From Microbispora oryzae (GTDB taxonomy: Bacteria > Actinomycetota > Actinomycetes > Streptosporangiales > Streptosporangiaceae): a stretch of 64,000 nucleotides of DNA. Location: positions 1 to 64,000 of the forward strand of contig NZ_JAFCNB010000003.1 in assembly GCF_017896165.1 (NCBI RefSeq), written 5' to 3'. Below the pieces are notes generated by a model. The model was not told the DNA's origin. It ran no database searches and saw only the letters and a program-made list of their open reading frames with translations. This document shows, one piece after another, positions 25,527 to 37,992 of this stretch. Made by a program: the position numbers and the translations under genes. Positions within the stretch are counted from its first letter, which is position 1; each line of letters starts with the position of its first letter.

Positions 25527-28367
25527 GTGGCAGACCGCCTGATCGTGCGTGGCGCACGTGAACACAACCTGAAGGACGTCTCGCTGGACCTGCCGCGAGA
25601 CGCTCTGATCGTCTTCACCGGGCTCTCGGGCTCCGGCAAGTCCAGCCTGGCCTTCGACACGATCTTCGCTGAGGGGCAGCGGCGGTACGTCGAGTCGCTT
25701 TCCGCGTACGCCCGGCAGTTCCTGGGCCAGATGGACAAGCCCGACGTGGACTTCATCGAGGGACTGTCCCCGGCCGTCTCCATCGACCAGAAGTCCACCA
25801 GCCGCAACCCCCGCTCGACCGTCGGCACCATCACGGAGGTCTACGACTACCTCCGGCTCCTGTGGGCCCGCATCGGCAAGCCCCACTGCCCCGAGTGCGG
25901 CCGTCCCATCGCCCGCCAGACCCCGCAGCAGATCGTCGACCGCGTGCTCGAACTGGCGGAGGGCACCCGGTTCCAGGTGCTCGCCCCGGTCGTCCGCGGC
26001 CGCAAGGGCGAGTACGCCGAGCTGTTCCGCGAGCTGCAGACGAAGGGCTTCGCCCGGGCCAGAGTGGACGGCACGGTCGTCCGCCTGGAGGAGCCGCCGA
26101 CGCTCAAGAAGTACGAGAAACACGACATCGAGGTGATCGTCGACCGGCTCGCGGTGAAGGAGAGCGCGCGCCGGCGGCTGACCGACTCGGTGGAGACGGC
26201 GCTCCAACTGTCCGGCGGCACGATCACGCTCGACTTCGTCGACCTGCCGGACGGCGACCCCAACCGGGAGCGGTTCTACTCCGAGCACCTCTACTGCCCG
26301 TACGACGACCTGTCGTTCGAGGAGCTGGAGCCGCGGTCCTTCTCGTTCAACTCGCCCTTCGGCGCCTGCCCGGAGTGCACCGGTCTCGGCACCCGCATGG
26401 AGGTCGACCCCGACCTGGTCGTCCCCGACCCGGAGCGGACGCTCGGCGACGGCGCGATCAGCCCGTGGGCGAACGGCCACACCAGCGACTACTTCGTCCG
26501 CCTGATCGAGGCGCTCGGCAACGCGCTGGGCTTCGACCTCGACACCCCGTGGGAGCGGCTGACGAAGAAGGCGCAGAAGGCGATCCTGCACGGCCACGAC
26601 GAGCAGGTCCACATCCGCTACAGCAATCGCTTCGGCCGGCAGCGCTCCTACTACACGACCTTCGAGGGCGTGGTGCCGTGGGTGCAGCGCAGGCACGCCG
26701 AGTCCGAGAGCGACGCCAGCAGGGAGCGCTACGAGGGCTTCATGCGCGAGGTGCCGTGCCCGGCCTGCAAGGGACGCCGGCTGAAGCCGGTGTCGCTGGC
26801 CGTGACGGTGGGCGACGCCTCGATCGCCGAGGTCTCCGGCATGTCGATCGGGGAGTGCGCCACGTTCCTGGGCGCGCTGCGGCTGTCCGACCGCGACATG
26901 CACATCGCCGAACGGGTGGTCAAGGAGATCAACGCCCGGCTCGGCTTCCTGCTCGACGTGGGCCTCGACTACCTGACGCTCGACCGTGCCGCCGGCACGC
27001 TCGCGGGCGGCGAGGCGCAGCGCATCCGGCTGGCCACCCAGATCGGCTCGGGCCTGGTCGGGGTCCTCTACGTCCTGGACGAGCCCTCGATCGGGCTGCA
27101 TCAGCGGGACAACATGCGCCTGCTCGAGACGCTCGTCCGGCTGCGCGACATGGGCAACACGCTGATCGTCGTCGAGCACGACGAGGACACGATCGCGGCG
27201 GCCGACTGGGTGGTCGACATCGGCCCCGGCGCGGGCGAGCACGGCGGGCAGGTCGTGGTCTCCGGCACGGTGGAGGAGCTGCTCGCCAGTGAGGACTCGC
27301 TGACCGGCGCGTACCTTTCGGGCCGCAAGGCGATCACGGTGCCGCCCACCAGGCGGCCGCGCCAGCGCAAGCGGCAGCTCGTCGTCAAGGGCGCCCGTGA
27401 GCACAACCTGACCGGCGTCGACGTGGAGTTCCCGCTCGGCGTCTTCACGGCGGTGACCGGTGTCTCAGGTTCGGGCAAGTCGACGCTGGTCAACGACATC
27501 CTCTACAGCGCGCTCGCCAAGGAGCTGAACGGCGCCCGCACGGTCCCCGGCCGGCACTCCCGCGTCGTCGGCACGGATCTGGTCGACAAGGTCGTCCACG
27601 TGGACCAGTCGCCGATCGGGCGGACCCCGAGGTCCAACCCGGCCACGTACACGGGCGTGTTCGACCACGTGCGGAAGCTGTTCGCCGCGACGACCGAGGC
27701 GAAGGTCCGCGGCTACCTGCCGGGACGGTTCAGCTTCAACGTCAAGGGCGGGCGCTGCGAGGCGTGCTCGGGCGACGGCACCATCAAGATCGAGATGAAC
27801 TTCCTGCCGGACGTCTACGTCCCCTGTGAGGTCTGCCACGGCGCCCGGTACAACCGGGAGACGCTGGAGGTCCACTACAAGGGCAAGACCATCTCCGAGG
27901 TGCTCGACATGCCGATCGAGGAGGCGCTCGAGTTCTTCGACGCCATCCCGGCGATCCGCAGGCACCTGCAGACCCTCAACGACGTGGGGCTCGGCTACGT
28001 GCGGCTCGGACAGCCGGCCACCACGCTGTCGGGCGGCGAGGCGCAGCGGGTGAAGCTCGCCTCCGAACTGCAGCGGCGGTCCACCGGCCGGACGGTCTAC
28101 GTCCTGGACGAGCCGACGACGGGCCTGCACTTCGAGGACATCCGCCGGCTGCTCGGCGTGCTCAACCGTCTCGTCGACGCCGGGAACACGGTGATCGTGA
28201 TCGAGCACAACCTCGACGTCATCAAGACGGCCGACTGGATCATCGACATGGGGCCCGAGGGCGGCTCCCGCGGCGGCAGGGTCGTCGCCACCGGCACGCC
28301 CGAGGAGATCGCGAAGGAGGACGAGAGCCACACCGGCCGCTTCCTCAGCAAGATCCTCGGCGTGTGA
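25527..28367 (+). CDS. uvrA: Excinuclease ABC subunit A
   Basis: UvrA is the damage sensor of nucleotide excision repair. Both ABC ATPase modules are complete: Walker [11 protein letters not shown] (about residue 32) and [10 protein letters not shown] (about 645), signatures [14 protein letters not shown] (about 492) and [14 protein letters not shown] (about 834), and Walker [13 protein letters not shown] and [11 protein letters not shown]. Zinc-finger cysteines lie in [10 protein letters not shown] and [11 protein letters not shown]. The length of 946 residues is standard. A GTG start is used. uvrC lies 0.7 kb downstream, separated by the Rieske gene. Confidence 0.97.
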   Translation: MADRLIVRGAREHNLKDVSLDLPRDALIVFTGLSGSGKSSLAFDTIFAEGQRRYVESLSAYARQFLGQMDKPDVDFIEGLSPAVSIDQKSTSRNPRSTVGTITEVYDYLRLLWARIGKPHCPECGRPIARQTPQQIVDRVLELAEGTRFQVLAPVVRGRKGEYAELFRELQTKGFARARVDGTVVRLEEPPTLKKYEKHDIEVIVDRLAVKESARRRLTDSVETALQLSGGTITLDFVDLPDGDPNRERFYSEHLYCPYDDLSFEELEPRSFSFNSPFGACPECTGLGTRMEVDPDLVVPDPERTLGDGAISPWANGHTSDYFVRLIEALGNALGFDLDTPWERLTKKAQKAILHGHDEQVHIRYSNRFGRQRSYYTTFEGVVPWVQRRHAESESDASRERYEGFMREVPCPACKGRRLKPVSLAVTVGDASIAEVSGMSIGECATFLGALRLSDRDMHIAERVVKEINARLGFLLDVGLDYLTLDRAAGTLAGGEAQRIRLATQIGSGLVGVLYVLDEPSIGLHQRDNMRLLETLVRLRDMGNTLIVVEHDEDTIAAADWVVDIGPGAGEHGGQVVVSGTVEELLASEDSLTGAYLSGRKAITVPPTRRPRQRKRQLVVKGAREHNLTGVDVEFPLGVFTAVTGVSGSGKSTLVNDILYSALAKELNGARTVPGRHSRVVGTDLVDKVVHVDQSPIGRTPRSNPATYTGVFDHVRKLFAATTEAKVRGYLPGRFSFNVKGGRCEACSGDGTIKIEMNFLPDVYVPCEVCHGARYNRETLEVHYKGKTISEVLDMPIEEALEFFDAIPAIRRHLQTLNDVGLGYVRLGQPATTLSGGEAQRVKLASELQRRSTGRTVYVLDEPTTGLHFEDIRRLLGVLNRLVDAGNTVIVIEHNLDVIKTADWIIDMGPEGGSRGGRVVATGTPEEIAKEDESHTGRFLSKILGV

Positions 28368-28533
28368 CGAATCTCCTGAACAGGTAAATCTTCATATTTC
28401 TCCCGAACTGACCGCGTCATGCTGAACCGGTGGTACGGCGTCGGCCGTACTAGGTGAGACAACGTCGGATGCGTTGCGACCGGACCCGGGCGGACCCCCG
28501 CCCGCCCGGCCGTTCGCCAGGGAAGGGACGAGT

Positions 28534-28968
28534 ATGACGGACACGACACGCCGTGCGGTGATCTTCAGTGCCGGAGGGGCGGGCCTGGCCGTGGCGCTGA
28601 GCGCCTGCGCCGGAGGCGGCTCGGGCGACACGGACACGGCGGCGCCGGCCGGGGGCGGTAGCGGTGGTGACGGTGGTGGCGACGGCGCCGTCGCGCAGAC
28701 CTCCCAGATCCCCGTGGGCGGCGGCAAGATCCTGGAGGACCGGAAACTCGTCATCGTGCAGCCCGCCAAAGGCGACTTCAAGGCCTTCAGCGCGATCTGC
28801 ACGCATCGCGGCTGCACCGTCGCCAGCGTCTCGAACGGGACGATCAACTGCCCCTGCCACGGCAGCAAGTTCAACGTGAAGGACGGCTCGGTCGTCGACG
28901 GCCCGGCCACCCAGCCGCTGGCCGAGCAGAAGATCAAGGTGAGCGGCGACAGCATCACGCTCGCCTAG
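28534..28968 (+). CDS. Rieske 2Fe-2S lipoprotein with Tat-type signal
   Basis: The 144-residue product begins MTDTTRRAVIFSAGGAGLAV with a twin arginine and a lipobox LSAC, so it is probably exported folded by Tat and lipid-anchored. A Gly/Asp-rich linker leads into a Rieske domain with both cluster motifs, CTHRGC and CPCHGS. The domain is in the QcrA/Rieske fold but lacks transmembrane helices and other bc1 features. It is likely an extracytoplasmic electron-transfer protein; its partner is unknown. Confidence 0.88.
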   Translation: MTDTTRRAVIFSAGGAGLAVALSACAGGGSGDTDTAAPAGGGSGGDGGGDGAVAQTSQIPVGGGKILEDRKLVIVQPAKGDFKAFSAICTHRGCTVASVSNGTINCPCHGSKFNVKDGSVVDGPATQPLAEQKIKVSGDSITLA

Positions 28969-28982
28969 CGCCGTCGCCGGCG

Positions 28983-29014
28983 ATCCCTCCGGCGGCGATC
29001 GTCGCCGGAGGGAT
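28983..29014 (+). terminator. Terminator after the Rieske gene
   Basis: ATCCCTCCGGCG (28983-28994) pairs perfectly with CGCCGGAGGGAT (29003-29014) over an eight-base loop, followed by TGTCGG. It separates the Rieske gene from uvrC. Confidence 0.8.
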
Positions 29015-29042
29015 TGTCGGCCCGGAGAAGTAGGCTTGCGTC

Positions 29043-31097
29043 GTGGCGGATCCGGCAACTTACCGACCAGCGCCGGGATCGATTCCCGAATCTCCAGGCG
29101 TCTACCGTTTCCATGACCCGGCCGGCCGGGTGATCTACGTGGGCAAGGCGAAGAGCCTGCGGCAGCGGCTGAACTCCTACTTCGCCGACTTCGCCGGCCT
29201 GCACCCCCGTACGCAGACGATGCTGACCACCGCCGCGTCGGTGGACTGGACCGTCGTCAACACCGAGGTCGAGGCGCTCCAGCTCGAATACTCCTGGATC
29301 AAGGAGTTCGACCCCCGGTTCAACGTGAAGTACCGCGACGACAAGTCGTACCCCTTCCTGGCCGTGACCATGGCCGACGAGTTCCCCCGCGTGCAGGTCC
29401 TGCGCGGCGCCAAGCGCAAGGGCACCCGCTACTTCGGCCCCTACTCCCACGCGTGGGCGATCCGCGAGACCGTCGACCTGCTGCTGCGGGTCTTCCCCGT
29501 GCGCACCTGCTCCACGGGGGTCTTCAAGCGGGCCGGGCAGGTCGGCCGTCCCTGCCTGCTGGGCTACATCGACAAGTGCTCGGCCCCGTGCGTCGGCCGG
29601 GTGACGCCGGAGGAGCACCGCGCCCTGGCCGAGGACTTCTGCGACTTCATGGCGGGCAACACCGGCCGGTTCATCAAGCGGCTTGAGCGCCAGATGCGCG
29701 AGGCGGCGGCCGTGGAGGAGTACGAGCGGGCAGCCCGGCTCCGCGACGACGTTCAGGCCCTGCAGCGGGCGCTGGAGAAGCAGACCGTCGTGCTCGGCGA
29801 CGACACCGACTGCGACGTCGTCGCCCTCGCGGAGGACCCGCTGGAGGCGGCCGTCCAGGTCTTCTACGTGCGCGGCGGCCGGATCCGGGGCCAGCGCGGC
29901 TGGGTGGTCGACAAGGTCGAGGACGCGACGCCGGGCGAGCTCGTCGAGCACTTCCTCCTGCAGATGTACGGCGAGGCCGCGATCCCGCGCGAGATCCTCG
30001 TCCCGGCGCTGCCCCCCGAGCTGGACGCGGTGATCGAACTGCTCAGCGAGGGGCGCGGCGCCCGGGTCGACCTGCGGGTTCCCCAGCGCGGCGACAAGAA
30101 GAGCCTGATGGAGACGGTCGAGCGCAACGCCAAGGAGTCGCTGGCCCAGCACAAGCTGCGCCGCGCGAGCGACCTCACCACCCGCAGCCGGGCGCTGCAG
30201 GAGATCGCCGACGCCCTCGACCTCGACCAGGCCCCGCTGCGCGTCGAGTGCTACGACGTCTCGCACATCCAGGGGTCGAACGTGGTGGCGTCGATGGTCG
30301 TGTTCGAGGACGGCCTGGCGCGCAAGAGCGAGTACCGCAGGTTCTCCGTCCGGAGCGACGAGGGCGACGTCGCCTCGATCTACGAGGTCATCTGCCGCCG
30401 GTTCCGGCGCTACCTGGAGGAACGGGTGGCCACCGGCGAGCTCGACGGCGGGCCGGAGGCCGGAGAGGAGATCGGCGCCGTCCCGCCCGGCCAGAGGAGC
30501 GGCCAGGAAGACGGCCCGGAAGACGGTGCGGAGATCGGTGCGGACATCGGTGCCGAGAACGGCCCGGGGGCCGGCCGGGCGGCCGGCGCGGGGACGCCGA
30601 TCGACCCCGAGACCGGCCGCCCCCGCAAGTTCGCCTATCCGCCCAACCTGGTGGTCGTGGACGGCGGCCCGGCGCAGGCGGCGGCCGCGCAGCGGGCGCT
30701 CGACGAACTGGGCATCGACGACGTGGCCGTCTGCGGCCTGGCCAAGCGCCTGGAGGAGGTCTGGCTCCCCGGCGACGACCAGCCGGTGATCCTGCCCCGG
30801 ACCAGCGAGGGTCTCTACCTCCTGCAGCGGGTCAGGGACGAGGCGCACCGTTTCGCCATCACCTACCACCGGGCCAAGCGGTCCCGGAGCCTCAAGGAGA
30901 GCGCCCTCGACGAGGTGCCGGGCCTCGGACCGGCGCGCCGGCAGGCGCTGCTGCGGCACTTCGGCTCGGTGAAGCGGCTGCGCGAGGCGAGCGCGGAGGA
31001 GATCCGCGCCGTGCCGGGCATCGGTCCCGCCACCGCCGACGCCATCGTGGCCGCCCTGCGGGGAGAGAGCCCCTCACCGGCGGGGCAGGGGTCGTGA
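29043..31097 (+). CDS. uvrC: Excinuclease ABC subunit C
   Basis: UvrC makes both incisions in nucleotide excision repair. Visible parts are the GIY-YIG nuclease ([19 protein letters not shown], about residues 19-37), the UVR motif that binds UvrB ([16 protein letters not shown], about 225), the RNase H-like C-terminal nuclease ([20 protein letters not shown] and [11 protein letters not shown]) and a terminal helix-hairpin-helix pair. An insertion of about 60 residues, rich in Gly, Glu, Asp and Ala (residues about 463-523), interrupts the RNase H-like domain. Start GTG 29043. Confidence 0.96.
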   Translation: MADPATYRPAPGSIPESPGVYRFHDPAGRVIYVGKAKSLRQRLNSYFADFAGLHPRTQTMLTTAASVDWTVVNTEVEALQLEYSWIKEFDPRFNVKYRDDKSYPFLAVTMADEFPRVQVLRGAKRKGTRYFGPYSHAWAIRETVDLLLRVFPVRTCSTGVFKRAGQVGRPCLLGYIDKCSAPCVGRVTPEEHRALAEDFCDFMAGNTGRFIKRLERQMREAAAVEEYERAARLRDDVQALQRALEKQTVVLGDDTDCDVVALAEDPLEAAVQVFYVRGGRIRGQRGWVVDKVEDATPGELVEHFLLQMYGEAAIPREILVPALPPELDAVIELLSEGRGARVDLRVPQRGDKKSLMETVERNAKESLAQHKLRRASDLTTRSRALQEIADALDLDQAPLRVECYDVSHIQGSNVVASMVVFEDGLARKSEYRRFSVRSDEGDVASIYEVICRRFRRYLEERVATGELDGGPEAGEEIGAVPPGQRSGQEDGPEDGAEIGADIGAENGPGAGRAAGAGTPIDPETGRPRKFAYPPNLVVVDGGPAQAAAAQRALDELGIDDVAVCGLAKRLEEVWLPGDDQPVILPRTSEGLYLLQRVRDEAHRFAITYHRAKRSRSLKESALDEVPGLGPARRQALLRHFGSVKRLREASAEEIRAVPGIGPATADAIVAALRGESPSPAGQGS

Positions 31098-31305
31098 AGG
31101 GGGCCGCCCCCCGGCGGGCCGGGAAGGTTTTCCCCGGCTGGGCCGTTAGCCTCGACGTGCGGCGCGCCTGCGACGGGATCAGGCGGGAAGCTGTCATGCT
31201 CCGGCGCGGAGGCGCCGTTCACAGCGCAGGGGCGCTCCACCCGGGCCGGCGTGTGCCGTCCGGCGGCATGGCGGTGCCGATCTCAAGCAGGGCGGTGAGC
31301 GGGCG

Positions 31306-32175
31306 ATGAGCACGACTGAGCCGGCGTTCGTCGTGGTGACGGGCATGTCGGGGGCCGGGCGGAGCACGGCCGCGAAGGCGTTGGAAGACCTGGGGTGGTT
31401 CGTCATCGACAACCTGCCCCCGGGGATGCTGTCGTCGCTGGCCGAGGAGGCGGGGCGGGTCAAGCTGGCCGCCGACCAGGTCGCCGCGGTCGTCGACGTG
31501 CGGAGCCTGGCGTTCACCACGGACCTGAACGCGGCGATCGGGGAGCTGATCGGCCGCGGCGTGGGCGTCCGGGTGGTCTTCCTGGAGGCGAGCGACGAGG
31601 AGCTGGTCCGCCGGTTCGAGAACGTCCGCCGGCCGCACCCCCTGCAGGGCGACGGACGACTGGTCGACGGGATCGACCGCGAGCGCGGCGTCCTCCGCGA
31701 GATCCGGGCGAACGCCGATCTCGTCATCGACACGTCCCTGCTGAACGTGCACGAGCTCCGCAAGAAGATCGTTTCGTTCTTCGGCGGTGAGGACCGGCCG
31801 GGCCTCAAGGTGAACGTGGTGTCGTTCGGCTACAAGTACGGCCTGCCGGTGGACGCCGACCTCGTCGTCGACTGCCGTTTCCTGCCCAATCCGCACTGGG
31901 TCCCGGAGCTCCGCCCGATGAACGGGCTCGACTCTCCCGTGCGCGATTACGTCCTCGGTCAGCCGGGCGCCAAGGAGTTCCTCGACGGGTACGAGGAGGT
32001 TTTCGGCATCGTCGCGGCGGGCTATACCAGGGAGGGCAAGGGCTACGCGACGCTCGCGGTGGGCTGCACCGGCGGCAAGCACCGCAGCGTCGCGATGGCC
32101 GAGCAGCTCGCGGCCCGGCTGCGGGAGCGCGGCATGGACGTCCAGGTCGGCCACCGGGACGTGGGCCGCGAGTGA
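31306..32175 (+). CDS. rapZ: RNase adapter/nucleotide-binding protein RapZ
   Basis: The product is a RapZ/YvcJ family P-loop protein with Walker A TGMSGAGRSTAAKALEDLGW, the DNLPPGML segment, and a C-terminal ligand-binding domain with SFGYKYGLPVDADLV and AVGCTGGKHRSVA. In Gram-negatives RapZ senses glucosamine-6-phosphate and controls GlmS; in Gram-positives and actinobacteria the role is less clear. It begins the conserved rapZ-yvcK-whiA cluster. ATG 31306 is the start. Confidence 0.93.
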   Translation: MSTTEPAFVVVTGMSGAGRSTAAKALEDLGWFVIDNLPPGMLSSLAEEAGRVKLAADQVAAVVDVRSLAFTTDLNAAIGELIGRGVGVRVVFLEASDEELVRRFENVRRPHPLQGDGRLVDGIDRERGVLREIRANADLVIDTSLLNVHELRKKIVSFFGGEDRPGLKVNVVSFGYKYGLPVDADLVVDCRFLPNPHWVPELRPMNGLDSPVRDYVLGQPGAKEFLDGYEEVFGIVAAGYTREGKGYATLAVGCTGGKHRSVAMAEQLAARLRERGMDVQVGHRDVGRE

Positions 32176-32299
32176 TCGGAGCGAGAGTCGGGCGCCGCCA
32201 CGGCCGGCGGCTCCCGGTTGCCTCGCCGGAGCACCCGGCGGGCACGGCACGACCCGCCGGAGTCCCGTGTCACGGGGCGCCGGTCAGGCGAGGAGGACG

Positions 32300-32347
32300 A
32301 TGAAGGATTCCGGCCAGGAGCCCCCCGAGCCCCCGGTCCCCAGTTGA
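32300..32347 (+). CDS. Fifteen-codon leader ORF coupled to yvcK
   Basis: An ATG at 32300 with an excellent GAGGAGGA site (32290-32297) opens a 15-residue frame, MKDSGQEPPEPPVPS, whose TGA (32345-32347) overlaps the TTG start of yvcK (TTGA). Either it is a translated leader that couples initiation of yvcK, or a one-base difference separates it from yvcK and the true protein starts at 32300. Confidence 0.5.
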   Translation: MKDSGQEPPEPPVPS

Positions 32348-33300
32348 ACAGCACGGAGCCGGCGACCCCCCCGGGCGTCAGAGTGGTGGCGCTCGGCGGC
32401 GGTCACGGGCTCCACGCCTCCCTGTCGGCCCTGCGGAAGGTCGCCCCCGACCTGACCGCCGTGGTCACGGTGGCAGACGACGGCGGCTCCAGCGGCCGCC
32501 TCAGGCGGGAGCTGGGCGTGCTGCCGCCCGGCGATCTGCGGATGGCCCTCGCGGCCCTGTGCGGCGACGACCAGTGGGGCAAGACCTGGAGCGAGGTCGT
32601 CCAGCATCGCTTCCGCAGCGAGGGCGAGCTGCACGGCCACGCCGTCGGCAACCTCCTGATCGTGGCTCTCTGGGAGCTGCTCGGCGACCCCGTCGCGGGC
32701 CTCGACTGGGTGGGCCGCCTGCTCGGCGCCCACGGCCGGGTGCTGCCGATGGCGTCGGTGCCCCTCGACATTCAGGCCGAGGTGGAGCTGGACGGACGGA
32801 TCACGACGGTGCGGGGCCAGGTCGCCTGCGCGCTGACGCCCGGCCGGGTCAGGTCGATCTCGCTGCTGCCTCCCGACCCCCCGGCCTGCCCCCAGGCCGT
32901 CACGGCCATCGAGGAGGCCGACTGGGTGGTGTTCGGGCCGGGCTCGTGGTTCACCAGTGTGCTGCCCCACCTGAAGGTGCCCGAGCTCGCCGCGGCGCTG
33001 CAGTCCACCGCGGCCCGCCGCGTGGTGATCCTCAACCTGGCCCCCCAGGCGGGTGAGACGGACGGCTTCTCCCCGGAGAAGCACCTGGAGGTGCTGCGGG
33101 AGCACGCCCCCTGGCTGTCCGTCGACGCGGTGGTGGCGGACGAGGGCGTCGTCGGGGACGTCCGCGCGCTGGAGAAGGCGGCGTGGTCCCTCGGCGGGCG
33201 TCTGGTTTTGGCTGATGTGGCCGCCGGTGACGGATCTCCGAAGCATGACGGACCACGTCTTGCCACGGTCCTGGACGAGATTTTCCGTGAGAAGCGGTGA
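32344..33300 (+). CDS. yvcK: Gluconeogenesis factor YvcK/CofD-like family protein
   Basis: The product matches YvcK (CuvA): an N-terminal VVALGGGHGLHASLSALRKV nucleotide-binding loop, VTVADDGGSSGRLRRELGVL, GHAVGNLLIVALWEL and FGPGSWFTSVLPHL. YvcK proteins bind UDP-sugars and affect carbon metabolism and cell shape. A TTG at 32344 is the only start between the upstream mini-ORF and the conserved core that is coupled to a ribosome-binding site; GTG codons nearer the core are alternatives. It sits between rapZ and whiA as in most actinobacteria. Confidence 0.88.
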   Translation: MNSTEPATPPGVRVVALGGGHGLHASLSALRKVAPDLTAVVTVADDGGSSGRLRRELGVLPPGDLRMALAALCGDDQWGKTWSEVVQHRFRSEGELHGHAVGNLLIVALWELLGDPVAGLDWVGRLLGAHGRVLPMASVPLDIQAEVELDGRITTVRGQVACALTPGRVRSISLLPPDPPACPQAVTAIEEADWVVFGPGSWFTSVLPHLKVPELAAALQSTAARRVVILNLAPQAGETDGFSPEKHLEVLREHAPWLSVDAVVADEGVVGDVRALEKAAWSLGGRLVLADVAAGDGSPKHDGPRLATVLDEIFREKR

Positions 33301-33363
33301 TTGCCTGGCATCGAGGTGCGAGAGACTGACGGGCAGAGTCTGTTTGGGGGAGGACACGCGCAG

Positions 33364-34344
33364 ATGGCCATGACAGGTGTGGTGAAGGACGAGCTGAGCC
33401 GCCTATCGGTGCTCAAGCCTTGCTGCCGCAAGGCGGAGGTGTCGACGCTGTTGCGGTTCGCGAGCGGCCTGCACCTGGTCGGCGGGCGGATCGTCATCGA
33501 GGCGGAGCTCGACACCAACGCCACCGCCCGGCGGCTGATCAAGGACATCGGCGAGGTGTTCGGTCATCGGGCCGAGGTCCTGGTGCTGGCCCCCGCGGGC
33601 CTGCGCAAGGGCTCCCGCTACGTCGTGCGCGTCTACAACGACGGCGAGGCGCTCGCCCGGCAGACCGGGCTCATCGACAACCACGGCCGCCCGGTGCGCG
33701 GCCTGCCGCGTCAGGTCGTCTCCGGCGCCACCTGCGACGCGGAGGCCGCCTGGCGGGGCGCGTTTCTCGCCCACGGCTCGCTGACCGAGCCGGGCCGCTC
33801 CATGTCGCTGGAGGTGACCTGCCCGGGGCCGGAGGCCGCGCTCGCGCTGGTCGGCTCCGCCCGCCGGCTCAAGATCCACGCGAAGGCCCGGGAGGTGCGC
33901 GGGGTCGACCGGGTCGTGGTCCGCGACGGCGACGCGATCAGCGCGCTGCTGACCCGGCTCGGCGCGCACGACAGCGTGCTGGCGTGGGAGGAGCGGCGGA
34001 TGCGCCGCGAGGTGCGGGCCACCGCCAACCGGCTGGCGAACTTCGACGACGCCAACCTCCGCAGGTCGGCCCGGGCTGCGGTGGCCGCGGGCGCGCGGGT
34101 GCAGCGGGCCCTGGAGATCCTCGGCGACGACGCCCCCGAGCACCTGGTGATCGCGGGCCGGCTGCGGGTGGAGCACAAGCAGGCCTCGCTGGAGGAGCTC
34201 GGCCAGATCTCCGACCCGCCGCTGACCAAGGACGCGATCGCCGGGCGCATCCGGCGGCTGCTGGCGATGGCGGACAAGCGGGCGCAGGACCTCGGCATCG
34301 CCAACACCGAGGCCAATCTGACCGCCGACATGATGGCGCAGTAG
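33364..34344 (+). CDS. whiA: DNA-binding protein WhiA
   Basis: WhiA controls sporulation-specific cell division in filamentous actinobacteria together with WhiB. It has an N-terminal LAGLIDADG-like domain ([14 protein letters not shown] and [20 protein letters not shown]) and a C-terminal helix-turn-helix ([20 protein letters not shown]). ATG 33364 has GGGGAGGA at 33347-33354; the frame continues 21 codons upstream to a TTG with no such site. The 326-residue length is standard. It closes the rapZ-yvcK-whiA cluster. Confidence 0.95.
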   Translation: MAMTGVVKDELSRLSVLKPCCRKAEVSTLLRFASGLHLVGGRIVIEAELDTNATARRLIKDIGEVFGHRAEVLVLAPAGLRKGSRYVVRVYNDGEALARQTGLIDNHGRPVRGLPRQVVSGATCDAEAAWRGAFLAHGSLTEPGRSMSLEVTCPGPEAALALVGSARRLKIHAKAREVRGVDRVVVRDGDAISALLTRLGAHDSVLAWEERRMRREVRATANRLANFDDANLRRSARAAVAAGARVQRALEILGDDAPEHLVIAGRLRVEHKQASLEELGQISDPPLTKDAIAGRIRRLLAMADKRAQDLGIANTEANLTADMMAQ

Positions 34345-34486
34345 ACACGCCCGCCGGGTGCCGTCCCCCCACGACCCGGCCGGTGCCGCGGCCGGCTCCG
34401 CAACACGTGTCACGGCAGGTGCCCCGGCACGTGCCCCGGCATGGTCCTCCGGCGGACCGACCTTGACCCGGCCCAAGGCATGGCCC

Positions 34487-35591
<1,105 letters not shown>

Positions 35592-35592
<1 letters not shown>

Positions 35593-36779
35593 TGATCGGG
35601 ATTGACGAGCTCGACGTGAAGGGCCGGCGCGTCTTCGTGCGCGCCGACCTCAACGTCCCCCTCGACGGGGAGACGATCACCGACGACGGCCGGATCCGCG
35701 CGTCGGTGCCGACGATCAGGAAGCTGATCGAGCGCGGCGCGAAGGTCGTCGTGGCCGCCCACCTCGGCCGGCCCAAGGGGTCGCCGACGCCGAAGTACTC
35801 GCTCGCCCCGGTCTCCCGGCGGCTGGCCGAGCTGCTCGGCGAGGACGTCGCGTTCGCCACCGACGTGGTCGGCGACTCGGCGCGCGCCACGGTCGACGCC
35901 CTCCAGGACGGGCAGGTCGCCCTGCTGGAGAACCTGCGGTTCGAGCCGGGCGAGGAGTCCAAGGACGACTCCGTCCGGGGCGAGTTCGCCGACCGGCTGG
36001 CCGCGCTGGCCGAGCTGTACGTGGGCGACGGCTTCGGCGCGGTGCACCGCAAGCACGCCAGCGTCTACGACCTGCCCAAGCGCCTGCCGCACGCGGCGGG
36101 CGACCTGGTTCTGGCCGAGGTCGAGGTGCTCAAGCGGCTCACCGAGGACCCGGCCAGGCCGTACGTGGTGATCCTGGGCGGCGCGAAGGTCTCCGACAAG
36201 CTCGGCGTCATCGCCAACCTGCTGTCGAAGGTCGACCGCCTGCTCGTCGGCGGCGGCATGGCCTACACCTTCCTCAAGGCCCAGGGCCACGAGGTCGGCA
36301 AGTCGCTGCTGCAGGAGGACCAGCTCGACCAGGTCCGCGGCTTCCTCGACGAGGCCGCCGCCCGCGGCGTGGAGCTGGTGCTCCCCGTCGACGTGCTGGC
36401 CGCCACCCACTTCGCGGCCGACGCGCCGCACGAGGTGGTCGCGTCCACGGCGATCCCGGCCGACCGCGAGGGACTGGACATCGGCCCGAAGACCCGCGAG
36501 CTGTTCGCGAGCAAGCTCGCCGACGCCAGGACCGTCTTCTGGAACGGCCCCATGGGCGTGTTCGAGTTCGAGGCGTTCTCCGGCGGCACCCGCGCCGTCG
36601 CCGAGGCGCTGATCGGCTCGGAGGCGTTCACCGTGGTCGGCGGCGGCGACTCCGCCGCGGCGGTGCGCCTGCTCGGCCTGCCCGAGGACGGCTTCTCGCA
36701 CATTTCCACCGGAGGTGGCGCCAGCCTCGAGTATCTCGAGGGCAAGACGCTGCCCGGACTCGCCGCGCTGGAGGAGTAG
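35592..36779 (+). CDS. pgk: Phosphoglycerate kinase
   Basis: PGK transfers phosphate from 1,3-bisphosphoglycerate to ADP. The N-terminal [13 protein letters not shown] and [11 protein letters not shown] bind the substrate, and the C-terminal [15 protein letters not shown] and [17 protein letters not shown] bind nucleotide. ATG 35592 overlaps the gap stop; the open frame upstream of it is gap sequence out of frame. At 395 residues the length is normal. Confidence 0.97.
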
Positions 36780-37559
36780 ATGGCCCGCAAGCCGCTGATC
36801 GCCGGCAACTGGAAGATGAACCTCAACCACCTCGAGGCCATCAACCTGGTGCAGAAGCTGGCGTTCTCGCTCACCCCCCGGGACTTCGACGCGGCCGACG
36901 TGGCCGTGATCCCTCCGTTCACCGACCTGCGCAGCGTGCAGACGCTGGTCGACGGTGACAAGCTCCGGATCGTGTACGGCGCGCAGGACCTGTCGCGCCA
37001 CGACTCCGGGGCCTACACCGGGGAGATCTCCGGGGCCATGCTCGCCAAGCTGGGCTGCACCTTCGCACTGGTCGGGCACTCCGAGCGGCGGCAGTACCAC
37101 GACGAGGACGACGCGCTCTGCAACGCCAAGGTCAAGGCCGCCTACCGGCACTCGATCACGCCCATCCTGTGTGTGGGCGAGGGACTGCCGGTCCGGCAGG
37201 AGTCCCGCCAGGTCGAGTACACGCTCGGCCAGCTCGACGGCGCCCTCGACGGCGTCCCGGCCGACCAGGTCAGGACGATCGTGATCGCGTACGAGCCGGT
37301 GTGGGCGATCGGGACCGGTGAGGTCGCGACGCCGAAGGACGCCCAGGAGGTGTGCGGGGCGATCCGGGTGCGACTCGCCGAGCTCTATGGGGACGATGTG
37401 GCGGCCGATGTCCGTATCCTTTACGGAGGCTCGGTGAAGTCGGACAACATCGCCGGCATCATGGCGGAGACCGACGTCGACGGCGCCCTCGTCGGAGGGG
37501 CCAGCCTCGACCCGGGAGAATTCGTCAAGATTTGCCGTTTTGGTGAGATCTCTCGTTAG
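36780..37559 (+). CDS. tpiA: Triose-phosphate isomerase
   Basis: The product has [13 protein letters not shown] with the catalytic Asn and Lys, [14 protein letters not shown] with the catalytic His, [11 protein letters not shown] with the catalytic Glu, and [12 protein letters not shown] for phosphate binding. The ATG starts immediately after the pgk stop codon, so the three enzymes are one translational unit. The 259-residue length is normal. Confidence 0.97.
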   Translation: MARKPLIAGNWKMNLNHLEAINLVQKLAFSLTPRDFDAADVAVIPPFTDLRSVQTLVDGDKLRIVYGAQDLSRHDSGAYTGEISGAMLAKLGCTFALVGHSERRQYHDEDDALCNAKVKAAYRHSITPILCVGEGLPVRQESRQVEYTLGQLDGALDGVPADQVRTIVIAYEPVWAIGTGEVATPKDAQEVCGAIRVRLAELYGDDVAADVRILYGGSVKSDNIAGIMAETDVDGALVGGASLDPGEFVKICRFGEISR

Positions 37560-37676
37560 CTGAGCCGTTTCGAGGGTGCGACTTGACTTCAGGCCGTACC
37601 CTCGAAGTGCAAGATTGAATCGTCACGCCCACGGCTCGTGCGCACGCGCCGTGCCCGACATAGGAACAGGTCTACG

Positions 37677-37907
37677 GTGACAATCGGAATCTCCATCGCC
37701 CTCATCCTGTCGAGCGCCCTGATGGTCCTGCTCGTCCTGCTCCACAAGGGCAAGGGCGGCGGTCTGTCGGACCTGTTCGGCGGCGGTTTCTCGTCGTCCT
37801 TCGGCGGATCGTCGGTGGTGGAGCGCAACCTCGACCGGCTCACCATCATCACCGGGACCGTCTGGTTCGTCTGCATCATCGCGCTGGGCCTGCTCCTCAA
37901 GCCGTAG
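37677..37907 (+). CDS. secG: Preprotein translocase subunit SecG
   Basis: The 76-residue product has two transmembrane helices (about residues 3-21 and 52-73) around a Gly-rich loop, HKGKGGGLSDLFGGGFSSSF, the SecG pattern. GTG 37677 is chosen over the in-frame ATG at 37638 because AGGAA lies at 37662-37666. It follows tpiA, as in most actinobacteria. SecG assists SecYE in export. Confidence 0.92.
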   Translation: MTIGISIALILSSALMVLLVLLHKGKGGGLSDLFGGGFSSSFGGSSVVERNLDRLTIITGTVWFVCIIALGLLLKP

Positions 37908-37992
37908 CGGGCCGTCCCCGGCCGTCCCCCGGCCGCGTGACAGAGATTCACCTTCCCCCCGTCCTCGGGGCGATCGAGCAAGGAGTTCATCG

